Source: Okeania sp. KiyG1 (GTDB taxonomy: Bacteria; Cyanobacteriota; Cyanobacteriia; Cyanobacteriales; Microcoleaceae). From it: a stretch of DNA of 64,000 nt. The notes beneath the pieces were generated by a model, which saw only the letters and a list, made by a program, of their open reading frames with translations, was not told where the DNA came from and made no database searches. The translations under genes and the position numbers were made by a program. Where the stretch lies: NCBI RefSeq assembly GCF_014132355.1, contig NZ_BLZO01000058.1, forward strand, positions 186,001 to 250,000, given 5' to 3'. Shown here piece by piece: positions 49,817 through 59,908 of this stretch. Positions within the stretch are counted from its first letter, which is position 1, and every line of letters begins with the position of its first letter.

Positions 49817-49905
49817 AGGACTTACGCAGATACGCTATATATAGCGCTCGAAACTATTGGACAATAGTCTTTATACTCTATAAATAGTGCCTGTGCGTAA
49901 GTCCT
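49817..49905. mobile_element. AGGACTTACGCA-ended MITE (89 bp)
   Basis: Perfect ends AGGACTTACGCA and TGCGTAAGTCCT, with inner CGCTATATATAGCG and ACTATTGGACAATAGT palindromes. It lies upstream of rbsK. Confidence 0.85.
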
Positions 49906-50003
49906 GTTTATTATATGATATAATATACTATTTTAAATAGGCTACGCTCACGGATACATGAAATCCATGTCTAACCAAGCTCAATTTGAAAATTGCTTTA
50001 AAT

Positions 50004-50921
50004 ATGAGTATAATTATTTTTGGCAGCATTAACATTGATTTAATTACAACCACTCCTCGCTTACCGACTTCAGGAGAAACTATTAATGGCAACAACTTTT
50101 TTACCGCAGGTGGTGGTAAAGGAGGAAATCAAGCTGTTGCTGCTGCTCGTCTTGGCATTCCAACAACAATGGTGGGGCGGGTAGGAAATGATAGTTTTGG
50201 GCAACAACTTTTGGCAAGTTTGCAAGGTGCTAATGTTGACACAATAGGTGTGGTAGTTGATGAGAATATTCATACGGGGGTGGCAGTTATTGCTGTGGAT
50301 GCTCGTGGGGAAAATAGTATTATTGTAGTTCCGGGTGCTAACCATAGTATTAATAATATAGATGTGGAACGCCTGAGAAATTTGCTATTGGATGTCACAG
50401 TTTTACTTTTACAATTAGAAATTCCCCTAGAATTTGCTATGAGTGCAGCAAAAGTAGCTCAAGAAATGGGAGTGAAGGTTATTCTCGATCCAGCACCAAT
50501 GCCAGTAAATTTTCCTAATGATTTTTATGGTTTGATTGATATTATTACTCCTAATGAAATTGAAGCAAGTCAACTGGTTGGGTTTTCAGTAAACGATCGA
50601 GAAACTGCTACTCAGGCAGCTATTGAATTATGTAAGCGTGGTGTAAAAAATGCTGTGGTGAAAATAGGCGATAGGGGTGTTGTTTGTGCAACTGAAGAGG
50701 AAACGTTTTTTCAACCTGCTTTTGTCGTAGAAGCGATCGATACTGTGGCTGCAGGTGATGCTTTTAATGGTGGTTTAGCAGCAGCATTGGATACAGGTTT
50801 GTCATTAAAAGATGCTGTGAAATGGGGTGCTGCTGCTGGTGCTTTATGTGTTACAAAATCAGGCGCTCAACCTGCTATGACAGATAGAAAAACATTTGAC
50901 AATTTTCTTTTAAGAAGGTAG
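50004..50921 (+). CDS. rbsK: Ribokinase (PfkB family)
   Basis: Phosphorylates ribose to ribose-5-phosphate. ATG at 50004 gives 305 residues; a TTG at 49986 is in frame but MSIIIFGSINID is the usual family start. Motifs: GSINIDLI, GGGKGGNQAVAAARLG (first PfkB signature), NHSINNIDVERL, and DTVAAGDAFNGGLAAALDTG with the catalytic Asp (second signature). Complete. No ribose transporter adjacent; specificity for ribose is inferred from GGGKGGNQ and overall likeness. Confidence 0.93.
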   Translation: MSIIIFGSINIDLITTTPRLPTSGETINGNNFFTAGGGKGGNQAVAAARLGIPTTMVGRVGNDSFGQQLLASLQGANVDTIGVVVDENIHTGVAVIAVDARGENSIIVVPGANHSINNIDVERLRNLLLDVTVLLLQLEIPLEFAMSAAKVAQEMGVKVILDPAPMPVNFPNDFYGLIDIITPNEIEASQLVGFSVNDRETATQAAIELCKRGVKNAVVKIGDRGVVCATEEETFFQPAFVVEAIDTVAAGDAFNGGLAAALDTGLSLKDAVKWGAAAGALCVTKSGAQPAMTDRKTFDNFLLRR

Positions 50922-51058
50922 TAATGGCATGGCGGTGACATACTCCCAAACTAAGCTGGCACTATAGTGTGGGCTTCTCGTTTCGTAGCCCTGCCATTGC
51001 ATAGAATACAATTATCCCAAAATAATATGCAACGCCATATTTTCTTATTTCGCTATAG

Positions 51059-51553
51059 CTACTCCCACAAGACTGTGCTATCATAAACTAGAGCGTTTCG
51101 TTTCTCCTTCAGTTTCTGTTCTTCAATAATTACTGCCTCAATTTCTTCTACAATCTGCTCAGAAATTCCCATTAGACCAGCCATCTTCCGAACTGCCGCT
51201 TTTTCTTGATTATTATATTCTGCATCCGCAGAACAGGCTTTTATTGCCCAATAGATCATGCCTTTTTTCGCTTTTTGGACTATTGAACTACGGGACATTA
51301 TGTCTGCAATGTCTTCGTTCGCATCATACGCTCTCGCTGCCTCAATCACAGACAAAGGCAATTCTCGGCAAGCAGCAAAACCGATTACATACTCTCGCTC
51401 TGGTTTGCTGATAACGCCATCACCTTTGGTACAAACTAACAATGCTTTTAAAAAGTCTAATGCATCTTCATCGCTGATGTAAGAATCATAAGACCATCCC
51501 CATTGTTCTTTTACATACCAACGGGAAGCTATTAAAGAATTTTCGTTACTCAT
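51059..51553 (-). CDS. TerB-like domain protein
   Basis: A 164-residue soluble helical protein. The pattern LDFLKALLVCTKGDGVISKPEREYVIGF .. AIKACSADAEYNNQEKAAVRKMAGLMGI matches TerB-type domains: two acidic GDGVIS/ADAEYN motifs per helical bundle that may bind metal. The TerB family is linked to tellurite resistance and stress responses, but many members have no known role. ATG start, isolated. Confidence 0.75.
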   Translation of the reverse strand: MSNENSLIASRWYVKEQWGWSYDSYISDEDALDFLKALLVCTKGDGVISKPEREYVIGFAACRELPLSVIEAARAYDANEDIADIMSRSSIVQKAKKGMIYWAIKACSADAEYNNQEKAAVRKMAGLMGISEQIVEEIEAVIIEEQKLKEKRNALVYDSTVLWE

Positions 51554-51925
51554 ATTTTATTTTTCCTGGAAAAACAATAAACTTACAGAAACCATCCATA
51601 GATTATGTGTTTTGTAAGCCCTGAATTATGTGAAATATCGTAGCAACTCTAAATATATCTGTCAAGAAGAAATTATTCAAATTTATTTGTATTATTCGAG
51701 CCTACTACTCCCCGCACTCATTTTTAAATAAAAATAATTTTTTGGCAACAGCAAGACTGGCAATCGATGCCGTAAAATCCAAAATATCATATAATATCCT
51801 ATTTTTTAGTAATTATCCTGATTTTTTTGTTATTAAATATCTTCAAAAATTAATTTCAAATATTTGTAATTCAAGAGTTAAAACTTAATTCCTGGAAGTG
51901 TCTATTCTATATTTGAATTAGTGGT
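51554..51925. other. Gene-free AT-rich gap
   Basis: Between the TerB-like gene and the methyltransferase gene I see no coding frame, clear inverted ends or tandem repeat, only a short AAATATT-rich region. Confidence 0.6.
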
Positions 51926-52933
51926 CTATATTTGATATTTCACTGCTTCGATTATACTAATTTCTGATTCTGTTGGAACTATTTTAGTGAGTTTGAAGCC
52001 CGCCTTTTTCAATAAATTTCTATATTCAGTCTCAGTTCGCTCCCGCCCACCAGGACATATTGTCAACATATTTATATCCATAAATTTACCTGTGCAAGGC
52101 TCATTTCCTGGAGGTATTACTATCTCCATCAGTAATAGTACTCCTGGATCTCTCATTGCTTGATAACAGTTCTGGAGAATAGCGATCGCCTCTTCATCAC
52201 CCCAGTTATGAATGATATGTTTTAGCATATAAGCATCTCCCCCTACTGGGACTGCCTTAAAGAAATCACCTTTTGCTAGTTGAAGGCTATTGCTCAGTCC
52301 TATTGTTTCGAGTAAATCAGAAGCTCTGTCAATGACATCGGGTTGATCGAACAACACCCCAGTCATAGTACGGTAAGCTTCAAGAATAGAAGATAACAGT
52401 TTACCATTACCACCACCCACATCAACCAATTTACCAATAGATGAAAAATTGTAAGCAGCTAAGATACTAACATTTACTACTCCTGAAAGGTCTGTCATCG
52501 CCCGATCAAAAGTTTTTGCTGAGGAAGTGTTGTGCTTAAAGAACTCGTAAAAATTCATACCATACAAGTTCTCAAAAGCGTTCTCTCCTGTCTGCATGCT
52601 ATACATTATACTTCCCCAAGCTTGATAATGTTCTTCTCCTAACATGATTGCATAGGCTTTTAAGGAGTTAGGAACATCACTTTGCAAATATGCTGCTAGT
52701 GGAGTTAGCTGAAAATAGTGAGGCTGAGTTTCAGCAAAAATGCCGACACTGGCTAAAGCTCTTAACAATCGATAAATTGCATCTTTGTTGGTATTAGTGG
52801 CAGTGGCCAAAACATCAGAGTGTTGTTCTCCATCTTTGAGCAGATCGGCAATTCCGAGTTTGGCAGCAATATAAATACACTGTGAAATACGGTAACCTCG
52901 AATTGCCTCTAGTAGAGTTGTTGGAGATGACAT
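51926..52933 (-). CDS. SAM-dependent O-methyltransferase (acetylserotonin/hydroxyneurosporene type)
   Basis: At 335 residues: N-terminal dimerisation/winged-helix domain (ISQCIYIAAKLGIADLL, DAIYRLLRALASVGIF), then the SAM-binding domain with KLVDVGGGNGKLLSSILEAY, GVLFDQPDVIDRA, GDFFKAVPVGGDAYMLKHIIHNWGDEEAIAIL with the catalytic-type His, and RTETEYRNLLKKAGF. This family modifies small aromatic or polyketide substrates. No biosynthetic cluster is adjacent, so the substrate is unknown. Confidence 0.9.
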   Translation of the reverse strand: MSSPTTLLEAIRGYRISQCIYIAAKLGIADLLKDGEQHSDVLATATNTNKDAIYRLLRALASVGIFAETQPHYFQLTPLAAYLQSDVPNSLKAYAIMLGEEHYQAWGSIMYSMQTGENAFENLYGMNFYEFFKHNTSSAKTFDRAMTDLSGVVNVSILAAYNFSSIGKLVDVGGGNGKLLSSILEAYRTMTGVLFDQPDVIDRASDLLETIGLSNSLQLAKGDFFKAVPVGGDAYMLKHIIHNWGDEEAIAILQNCYQAMRDPGVLLLMEIVIPPGNEPCTGKFMDINMLTICPGGRERTETEYRNLLKKAGFKLTKIVPTESEISIIEAVKYQI

Positions 52934-53148
52934 TGAAAAAATATATAGTGAGTGAATATCAACTATTTTACAAAATTATATCAACTTGTTTAGTTACCAC
53001 AGCAAGGCATTTTTATGAAATACTAAAAAAAGGGAATAGGAAACAAAAAATAGGGAAATTATGCTCAATTTTTTCTATAAGGGTTGAGAAAAAATTAGTC
53101 GCAATTTGCAATTTTTCATATAGTTAGTTAGTAAATTGCGACATAAAG

Positions 53149-53369
53149 AAAAAAAAATCCTTTGATCCAATCCTCTTAATTTATAAGAAGAGGTAATTCT
53201 AAATTCTTAATTCTAAATTCTAAATTCTTATAGAGCTATTACTTTACCGAAAAATTCAGGTATAAAGCTTCTCCATTCATGGAGAAAAATAAAAAAATCC
53301 TTTGATCCAATCCTCTTAATTTATAAGAAGAGGTAATTCTAAATTCTAAATTCTTAATTCTAAATTCTT
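53149..53369 (+). repeat. Hairpin-heptamer composite element C9, with its 3' half duplicated upstream
   Basis: Full copy from TTAC at 53244: CGAAAAATTCAGGTAT, AAAG, hairpin CTTCTCCATTCATGGAG, about 30 nt, CCAATCC, hairpin CTCTTAATTTATAAGAAGAG, GTAATTCTAAATTCT heptamers. The segment from AAAAAAATCCTTTGATCCAA to the heptamers occurs also at 53149-53230. Confidence 0.82.
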
Positions 53370-53467
53370 GAAGAATATTCTCTCTTCAAAGATAAAGATT
53401 TCCTAGCCGTATATATAAAATATTGATAAAGTTTTAGTTAAGAGATTTTCAAGTTAGAGGAAATTTT

Positions 53468-53995
53468 ATGAAACGTATACTTTCTACTTTGCTAGTTAGT
53501 AGTTGCTTATTAACAGGTCTCCCAATTGCTAGCTTGGCTCAAGGGATGCCAGGATTTACATTGTTTGGTGGCCCAGAACAAAAAAATCAGTTAAACTTTC
53601 GTTTAGATTCTGGTAGGTCTGGGACTTGGGATCGTTATCGACTGCGGATACCAGCAAACAAATTAAATTTGGCAGTTGCCCAGTTATCAATTTTTTATCC
53701 CAATTACTACAAGGGTTCATTTGATACTGAGAAAATAGAAATTCGTGTTGGGGGAGGAAGTTCAGAAAAACCAGAATCAATACCTATCGATGAAATAGTA
53801 TGGGACAAAGAAAATAATTTTGTCGAAATTTACCCTGCTGAACCTATTCCTGCTGGTAATAAAATTGAGGTAGTTTTCAGCAATGTCAGAAATCCCAGAT
53901 TTGGTGGAATGTACCACTTTAATGCCAATATTAGGACTCCTGGTGATGTGCCTTTACTACGTTATATTGGCACATGGCTTTTGACCATAGAATAG
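53468..53995 (+). CDS. DUF2808 exported protein
   Basis: A 175-residue protein with a signal peptide (MKRILSTLLVSSCLLTGLPIASLAQG) and the DUF2808 pattern: SGTWDRYRLRIPANKLNLAVAQL, IFYPNYYKGSFDTEKIEIRV, NFVEIYPAEPIPAGNKIEVVFSNVRNP, GMYHFNANI (read in parts). The family is common and multi-copy in cyanobacteria; its function is unknown, likely in periplasm or outer membrane. GAGG precedes ATG. Confidence 0.9.
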   Translation: MKRILSTLLVSSCLLTGLPIASLAQGMPGFTLFGGPEQKNQLNFRLDSGRSGTWDRYRLRIPANKLNLAVAQLSIFYPNYYKGSFDTEKIEIRVGGGSSEKPESIPIDEIVWDKENNFVEIYPAEPIPAGNKIEVVFSNVRNPRFGGMYHFNANIRTPGDVPLLRYIGTWLLTIE

Positions 53996-54023
53996 GATAG
54001 AGAATATTTGATTGAGAAATAGA

Positions 54024-54165
54024 CGTTAACGAAGTCAGAAGTCATAATTCAGAACTCAGAAGTCAGAAGTGATTTTTGTAAGGGGGATTTGAGCTTCGCT
54101 CCAAAAATATTTCGCTTTAAAAGGCGGGGTTTTAGACCCAATTATTTTGATAGATTTGCCAAATT
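54024..54165 (-). repeat. Family F repeat upstream of rpmH
   Basis: CGTTAACGAAGTCAGAAGTC heptamer tail, GTGATTTTTGTAAGGGGGAT, hairpin CGCTTTAAAAGGCG, GACCCAATTATTTTGATAG. The rpmH promoter probably lies in the 80 bp between this and the gene. Confidence 0.75.
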
Positions 54166-54246
54166 TAACATTATACGATATATATGCTACTATTAGAGAT
54201 TGTGACTTTAAATTGTGATTAGATTAGTGGCTAAGGAGTAGAAAAA

Positions 54247-54387
54247 ATGACTCAAAGGACTTTACATGGTACAACTAGAAAAAGAAGAAGAGTGTCTGGG
54301 TTTAGAACAAGAATGCGTACTAGAAATGGCCGAGCAGTAATTAAAGCACGTCGGCAAAAAGGGCGGGAGCGTCTAGCAGTCTATTAG
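54247..54387 (+). CDS. rpmH: 50S ribosomal protein L34
   Basis: A 46-residue, very basic protein: [46 protein letters not shown]. Complete L34 with the cyanobacterial TQRTLHGT start. ATG is preceded by AAGGAG. First gene of the rpmH-rnpA-PH-yidC-jag cluster. Confidence 0.97.
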   Translation: MTQRTLHGTTRKRRRVSGFRTRMRTRNGRAVIKARRQKGRERLAVY

Positions 54388-54444
54388 AAAAAGAAAATTA
54401 GAAATAATTATGATGATTATAGACAAATTTTAAATAATCTCACT

Positions 54445-54852
54445 ATGTTGCCTATCGAAAACAGGCTGCGTCATTATAAAGATTTTGGTACTGTATATCA
54501 AAAAGGAATTCGCAAGAATAGTTATTATCTGACATTAAAGGCTCTGCGTCATCAGCAAGAGCCTAAATTACCTCAAGGTACAGATAATTTAGAATCTCCG
54601 CGACCTACTAGGATAGGTATTACTATTAGCAAAAAAGTGAGCAAAGGAGCAGTAGTCCGAAATCGAATTAAACGCCAAATCAGAGCAGCTTTACGTCAAA
54701 TGTTGCCATTTATCTCCAAAGGATGGGATATAGTCATTGTAGTTAAACCAACAGCTCAACAGTGCAATTATTCTCAATTTCTGCAACAATTAGAAGAGTT
54801 ATTGACACAAGTGGAGGTGTTGGATGGGTATTCGAGAGGAAGCCTTTTATGA
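54445..54852 (+). CDS. rnpA: Ribonuclease P protein component
   Basis: Protein subunit for 5' processing of tRNA precursors. At 135 residues: LPIENRLRHYKDFGTVYQKG, IGITISKKVSKGAVVRNRIKRQIRAALR with the family signature, and KGWDIVIVVKPTA. The start is ATG at 54445. The 3' end overlaps the next gene by 29 bp, so coupling is likely. Confidence 0.96.
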   Translation: MLPIENRLRHYKDFGTVYQKGIRKNSYYLTLKALRHQQEPKLPQGTDNLESPRPTRIGITISKKVSKGAVVRNRIKRQIRAALRQMLPFISKGWDIVIVVKPTAQQCNYSQFLQQLEELLTQVEVLDGYSRGSLL

Positions 54853-55213
54853 AGGTGGTCCCCACATAGGAGATTTAATTCTTAACTTATTTATTGGTTT
54901 AACAATTATTGGCCTACCTTTAACTGTTGCTGCTATTGTTAGGGCTTTATGGCTACGCTATAGAATTACTAATCGCCGAGTTTCCGTGATTGGAGGCTGG
55001 ATGGGACAAGATAGAACAGATATTGTTTACTCAGAAATTGTCAAAATAGCAAAAGTCCCCAGAGGATTAGGAGCTTGGGGGGACTTAGTAGTTACTCTCA
55101 GAAATGGTACTCGTTTAGAACTAAGAGCAATACCAAGATTTAGAGAAATTGAATCTTACATAACTGAAAAGATGGCTGCAAAAGCTCAAAAAACTAATAG
55201 TCCTACTAATTGA
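54824..55213 (+). CDS. PH domain (bPH2) membrane protein
   Basis: At 129 residues it has a membrane hairpin (LILNLFIGLTIIGLPLTVAAIVRALWLRY), then a bacterial PH-like domain: YRITNRRVSVIGGWMGQDRTDIVYSEIVKI, WGDLVVTLRNGTRLELRAIP, FREIESYI (read in parts). It lies between rnpA and yidC, where cyanobacteria commonly have such a gene. Role unknown, perhaps linked to membrane insertion by neighbourhood. ATG start inside the rnpA frame. Confidence 0.88.
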   Translation: MGIREEAFYEGGPHIGDLILNLFIGLTIIGLPLTVAAIVRALWLRYRITNRRVSVIGGWMGQDRTDIVYSEIVKIAKVPRGLGAWGDLVVTLRNGTRLELRAIPRFREIESYITEKMAAKAQKTNSPTN

Positions 55214-55417
55214 TAGTTATTTAACTATTATTTTATTTTTCAAACTCATGTATTTTTCAATTAGCTACTACTATAATATCGACCTAGTAAAAGTTCTTAT
55301 AAATGACTAATTTATAGGCATTGAACTAGATACCTTTATTATATAGTAATTAAAAATTCAAGCATAGTCGAAATTAGAAATTAGAAATATCACCAGCCCC
55401 AAGGTTGACATAAAATA

Positions 55418-56566
55418 ATGGATTTTGGTATAGGTTTTCTTTCCAACAATATAATGCTACCGATCCTAGATTTTTTCTACGGGATCGTACCAAGTTATGG
55501 TCTAGCGATCGTAGCTTTAACTCTTGTAATTCGCGCAAGTCTCTACCCGTTAAATGCGGGGTCAATTAGGAATATGCGTAAGATGAAAGTGACGCAACCT
55601 TTGATGAAAAAGCGACAAGAGGAGATTCAAAAACGCTATAAAGACGATCCACAAAAACAGCAGGAAGAAATGGGTAAACTGATGAAAGAGTTTAATCCAT
55701 TGGCAGGATGTTTGCCACTGCTATTTCAAATGCCTATACTTTTTGCCTTGTTTGCAACTTTGCGTGGATCGCCCTTTACTAATATTAACTACACTGTAGA
55801 TATACAAATATTTCCTCAAGAACAACTAGAGCGAATTCAACCACAAGCTTATATAACTTCACCTCAAAATATATACGTTAATGATGGAGTCCACTTTCCG
55901 ATTTTTGCCTTGATACCTAGTGGTAATAAGTTAGTTGTTGGAGATCGAGCTCAGGTCGAATTTCAAACAGTAGAGGGTAAATCTCTAGAAACTCTGAAAC
56001 AGGAATATAATCAAACCGAAGTTAAACCTACATGGACTATAACTAAAGGTTCGGAAAGAGTTCAAATCGATCAAGATGGTAACTTAGTAGCTTTACAATC
56101 AGGAGACGCTACAATTCAAGGTACTATCCCAGGAATTGCAGCAAATAAAGGATTTCTATTTATTAAAGCTCTAGGTCGTGTGGGTGCCTTTGATGAAAAT
56201 GGGGCGATTCACTGGGATATATTAATTATGGTGATTGGTTTTGGAGTTAGTATTTATGCTAGTCAGACAATATCAGGTAAGGGACCTGGGGCTAACAATG
56301 CTAATCCTAATCAAGACTCCATCAACAAAATCACTCCCTTTTTGTTTTCAGGAATATTTCTGTTTACTCCTTTACCGGCAGGTGTGTTACTCTATATGCT
56401 CATAGCTAACATATTTCAAACGGTTCAGGCTTTTATTTTATCCAAAGAACCATTACCTGAGAATCTACAGAAATTAGTAGAAGAGTCACAACCAAAAACA
56501 ACAAAAACAGGAAAGGGAAGAGAAGCACTACCCTTTGAACCAGGACGTTCTAAGAAGAAAGCTTAA
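55418..56566 (+). CDS. yidC: Membrane protein insertase YidC/Alb3
   Basis: Inserts proteins into cytoplasmic and thylakoid membranes. At 382 residues: [22 protein letters not shown] with the conserved Arg of the groove; [53 protein letters not shown]; a lumenal/periplasmic region with a Big2-like stretch ([19 protein letters not shown]); [34 protein letters not shown]. The C-terminus is basic ([20 protein letters not shown]). The stop overlaps the start of the next gene. Confidence 0.97.
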   Translation: MDFGIGFLSNNIMLPILDFFYGIVPSYGLAIVALTLVIRASLYPLNAGSIRNMRKMKVTQPLMKKRQEEIQKRYKDDPQKQQEEMGKLMKEFNPLAGCLPLLFQMPILFALFATLRGSPFTNINYTVDIQIFPQEQLERIQPQAYITSPQNIYVNDGVHFPIFALIPSGNKLVVGDRAQVEFQTVEGKSLETLKQEYNQTEVKPTWTITKGSERVQIDQDGNLVALQSGDATIQGTIPGIAANKGFLFIKALGRVGAFDENGAIHWDILIMVIGFGVSIYASQTISGKGPGANNANPNQDSINKITPFLFSGIFLFTPLPAGVLLYMLIANIFQTVQAFILSKEPLPENLQKLVEESQPKTTKTGKGREALPFEPGRSKKKA

Positions 56567-57066
56567 TGCTAGTAATGAACGATAGTTATTATATAGAGCA
56601 AGGACTAGACCAAGGAAAGCAATGGCTAGAGAAACTGCTAATTTTAGCAGAAATTCCAGCAAAAGTCATAGGTCAACAACAAGAAGACGGCTATTGGTTA
56701 ATCATAGATGAGACAAATCTGACACCAGAACAAATTTCTATTCTAGTAGGATTCGATGGTAAAGCAATTGATGCAATTGAGTATCTTGTTAATACAATTA
56801 TGAACATAGCTCATGATTCAGAACAGCATTTGTCCTACACTGTGGAAATAGCCGGTTATCGAGTTCGCCGTCAAGAAGAACTCCTATTAATAGCAGAGTA
56901 TGCAGCAAAAAAAGTACGTTTGACTGGTGAAGAGCATGAGTTAACATCTCTATCTTCTGCCGAACGTCGTCAAATACATACTATGCTTCAAGACTGTGAA
57001 GATTTAGAAACTTACAGTCATGGACAGGAGCCAGACCGCCGTTTAGTAGTAAAAATTAGAAACTAA
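56566..57066 (+). CDS. Jag/KhpB-type R3H (KH-R3H) RNA-binding protein
   Basis: A 166-residue protein: a KH-II-type part (EIPAKVIGQQQEDGYWLIID, LVGFDGKAIDAIEYLVN) and a C-terminal R3H-like end (LTSLSSAERRQIHTMLQDCEDLETYSHGQEPDRRLVVKIR). The family binds RNA and is always found next to yidC. The first ATG overlaps the yidC stop (TTAATG); ATG at 56575 is an alternative start. Confidence 0.93.
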   Translation: MLVMNDSYYIEQGLDQGKQWLEKLLILAEIPAKVIGQQQEDGYWLIIDETNLTPEQISILVGFDGKAIDAIEYLVNTIMNIAHDSEQHLSYTVEIAGYRVRRQEELLLIAEYAAKKVRLTGEEHELTSLSSAERRQIHTMLQDCEDLETYSHGQEPDRRLVVKIRN

Positions 57067-57197
57067 TGACCAATAGAAAATATTTGGAGAAAAGAATGAG
57101 TTATTGAGATTAAAATCATTAGTTATGTAAAGCAAATTCAGAATTCTCTACTCAGAATTCTGAATCGCTGTTATGGAATAAGTGAGGTGAAGTGCAG

Positions 57198-57713
57198 ATG
57201 GAAGTAATACATATTCCCAGTCTACTGAAAAAAACTGAGCAGACTGAGGCTATTAAGTTTGAGGAATTTATATCAGACTTGGAAACACTGACTCCAGTTA
57301 GGGGGTATTTACAAGTAACTCATCATGGAAATTATCTGGAAGTTAAAGGAAAAGTAGAAACAATTATTACTCTCACTTGTGACAGATGTTTAAACCAGTA
57401 CAACCATAAGTTATTGATTAATCCAAAAGAATTAATTTGGCTGAAAGAAGTTAAAGAACAAAAAGATTTATTTTATCTAGAAGTAGAAAACTCTGTGGAA
57501 GATTTGGTAGAAACTTTACCCCCAGATGGATATTTTAACCCTAAAGAATGGATATATGAACAGTTTTGTTTGGCAGTTCCTCCTAGAAAGTTATGCGATA
57601 AAAATTGTCAGGGAATTAAATTATCCGATACAAATGGCTCCTCATCAATTATAGACCGGCGATGGGCTGGTTTAGAATCTATTAAAAAACAACTGAATAT
57701 AAATAATAATTGA
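57198..57713 (+). CDS. YceD/DUF177 family protein (large ribosomal RNA accumulation protein type)
   Basis: With ATG at 57198 (GAGGTG seven nt upstream; a GTG two codons earlier is also possible) the protein has 171 residues. Seen: GYLQVTHHGNYLEVKGKVETIITLTCDRCLNQYNH with the CxxC pair, and a C-terminal CLAVPPRKLCDKNCQGI with two more cysteines, suggesting a zinc site. Family members are linked to 23S rRNA/rpmF expression. Here it follows jag by 130 bp. Confidence 0.88.
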   Translation: MEVIHIPSLLKKTEQTEAIKFEEFISDLETLTPVRGYLQVTHHGNYLEVKGKVETIITLTCDRCLNQYNHKLLINPKELIWLKEVKEQKDLFYLEVENSVEDLVETLPPDGYFNPKEWIYEQFCLAVPPRKLCDKNCQGIKLSDTNGSSSIIDRRWAGLESIKKQLNINNN

Positions 57714-57736
57714 GATTTTGATCGGAAAGTTAGCTG

Positions 57737-57867
57737 TTAATAATTAATAATTAATAATTAATAATTAATAATCACCTCTTCTTTATCAAGGATAGGATTG
57801 ACTCAAAGGAAAATGTTTGCTTGTTTATCCTTTAAAGGAGAGGCTTTAAACCTTAATTATTCGGTAA
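57737..57867 (-). repeat. Hairpin-heptamer composite element C10
   Basis: Minus strand: TTAC + CGAATAATTAAGGTTT, AAAG, hairpin CCTCTCCTTTAAAGGA, GAGTCAATCC, hairpin, then (AATTATT)n. Confidence 0.8.
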
Positions 57868-57885
57868 ATTGGATATTGAATTAAT

Positions 57886-58183
57886 TAGGGTTTGCTGATT
57901 AAATATCAAAGCATTGACTGATATTGGTTGTAGCCTTTTTTGATCTAAAAAAGTGCACCTGTTTTCAGTGGCAAGAGCTGCAAAAAGCTAGTATTTTGGG
58001 AGGATTATGGCAGACAAATCAAGGGACAATTTTTCCGACTACCTCCTCTATAATTCCCATTTCTCCTATCTCCTGTCTCCTGTCTTCCCCTCCCCTCCTG
58101 GGAGGGGCTAGGGGTGGGTTGGGAGGGGCTAGGGGTGGGTTGTCTCCTACCCTCACCTATAAGACTTTTTCAGCAAACCCTAA
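57886..58183. repeat. M2 MITE with duplicated GC-rich palindrome
   Basis: TAGGGTTTGCTGATTAAATA ... GACTTTTTCAGCAAACCCTA. Inside, GGGAGGGGCTAGGGGTGGGT occurs twice in tandem at 58100-58141. Confidence 0.87.
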
Positions 58184-58239
58184 TTATAGAATTATCAACA
58201 TATACTATATAACTGGATTCTATATAACAAAAAAATCTT

Positions 58240-59738
58240 ATGAGTTTTCAAGAAGAGTTTGAACTGCTATTACGCTCGCGCTATTCAATAATTTATATTC
58301 AGACAAGGGAAGAAGAACGAGTAGAAATTACAATTACTGAATCAGCAAAAAAACAAGGTAATAGAGCAGTTTATATATGGGATTTTGTTGAAGGATATCA
58401 AAATAATCCTAATGATACAGGTTGGGGAAAAAGAAATCCTCTCCAAGGTTTAGAGCTTGTGGAAAAGTTGCCAGAATCTGCTCCGGCAATCTTTATTTTG
58501 CGTGATTTTCAAAGATTTTGGAAGATATTTCTATTTCGAGAAAACTACGAAATTTGGCAAAGAAATTAAAATCTCAACCTAAAAATATAGTTATTCTTGC
58601 TCCTCAAATATCTGTTCCAGAAGATTTAACTGAAGTTATTACAATCATAGAATTCCCACTGCCAAATAGTCAAGAAATTGCTCAAGAGGTAGAACGTTTA
58701 TTAGTGGCAATGGGTCAATCTTTAGATAAACGTTTATTAGATGAAGTAGTTCGAGCAGCTCAAGGATTATCTATTGAAAGAATTAGAAGAGTTTTGGCTA
58801 AAGCTATTGCTACTCACGGAGAATTACAGCTTAATGATGTTGATTTAATATTAGAAGAAAAACGTCAAACTATCCGCCAAACTCAAATATTAGATTTCTA
58901 TCCTGCTCGTGAAAATATTTCTGATATTGGGGGTTTAGATAACCTTAAAGATTGGTTATTGCGACGGGGAGGAGCATTTTCTGAACGAGCGAGACAATAT
59001 GGTTTACCTCATCCGAGAGGTTTACTTTTGGTAGGAATACAAGGTACTGGTAAGTCTCTTACTGCTAAGGCGATCGCTCATCATTGGCATTTACCTCTAT
59101 TACGTTTGGATGTGGGACGTTTGTTTGGAGGGTTGGTGGGAGAGTCGGAGTCTCGTACCCGACAGATGATTTCTATTGCGGAAGCTTTAGCGCCTTGTGT
59201 TGTGTGGATAGATGAAATTGATAAGGGTTTTGCAGGGTTGAAAAGTCAAGGAGATGCTGGTACTACGAGTCGCGTTTTTGGTACTTTTATTACTTGGTTA
59301 GCTGAGAAAAAATCTCCTGTATTTGTGGTAGCTACTGCTAATAATATTCAATCTTTACCTCCTGAGATATTACGAAAAGGGAGGTTTGATGAAATATTTT
59401 TTGTTGGTTTGCCTAACCAGGAAGAAAGAACAGCTATTTTTGAGGTACATTTATCTCGGTTAAGACCTCACAATATCAAAAATTATGATATAAATCGTCT
59501 AGCTTATGAAACTCCTGATTTTTCTGGTGCAGAAATAGAACAATCTTTAATTGAAGCTATGCACATTGGATTTAGTCAAAATCGTGAGTTTACTACTGAG
59601 GATATTTTAGAGTCTGCTAGTCAAATTATACCTTTAGCTAGAACTGCAGAGGAACAAATTAAGTTTTTACAAGATTGGGCAGCAGCAGGTAAAGCACGTC
59701 TTGCTTCTAGATATGGTGGCTTAAAAGGTAATTTTTAG
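58240..59738 (+). pseudogene. ycf46: Ycf46-like AAA ATPase (one apparent frameshift)
   Basis: The first frame (58240-58569) carries the N-terminal region MSFQEEFELLLRSRYSIIYI and ends prematurely; the second (used from about 58520) has the rest: SDIGGLDNLKDWLLRR, Walker A GIQGTGKS, GGLVGESESRTRQMI, Walker B CVVWIDEIDKGFAG, the arginine-finger region ILRKGRFDEIFFVGLP. Adding one T at 58516-58519 joins them as ..FILRDFQRFLEDISISRK... The family is conserved in cyanobacteria and plastids; some members are linked to CO2 response. The gene otherwise looks intact and its position after yceD is normal. Confidence 0.88.
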
Positions 59739-59742
59739 TTTA

Positions 59743-59853
59743 GTAGAAGGAAGAAGGAAGAAGGAAGAAGGAAGAAGGAAGAAAGAAGTAGGAAGAAGGA
59801 AGAAGGAAGAAGGAAGAAGGAAGAAGGAAGAAGGAAGAAGGAAGAAGAAGGTA
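59743..59853 (+). repeat. Heptamer repeat (GAAGGAA)n
   Basis: About 15 copies of GAAGGAA immediately after the ATPase gene. Confidence 0.95.
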
Positions 59854-59908
59854 ATTATACTAAATTGATGAATGTGTCCTACAAATAACTTTCTAGGTGT
59901 TATACCAT

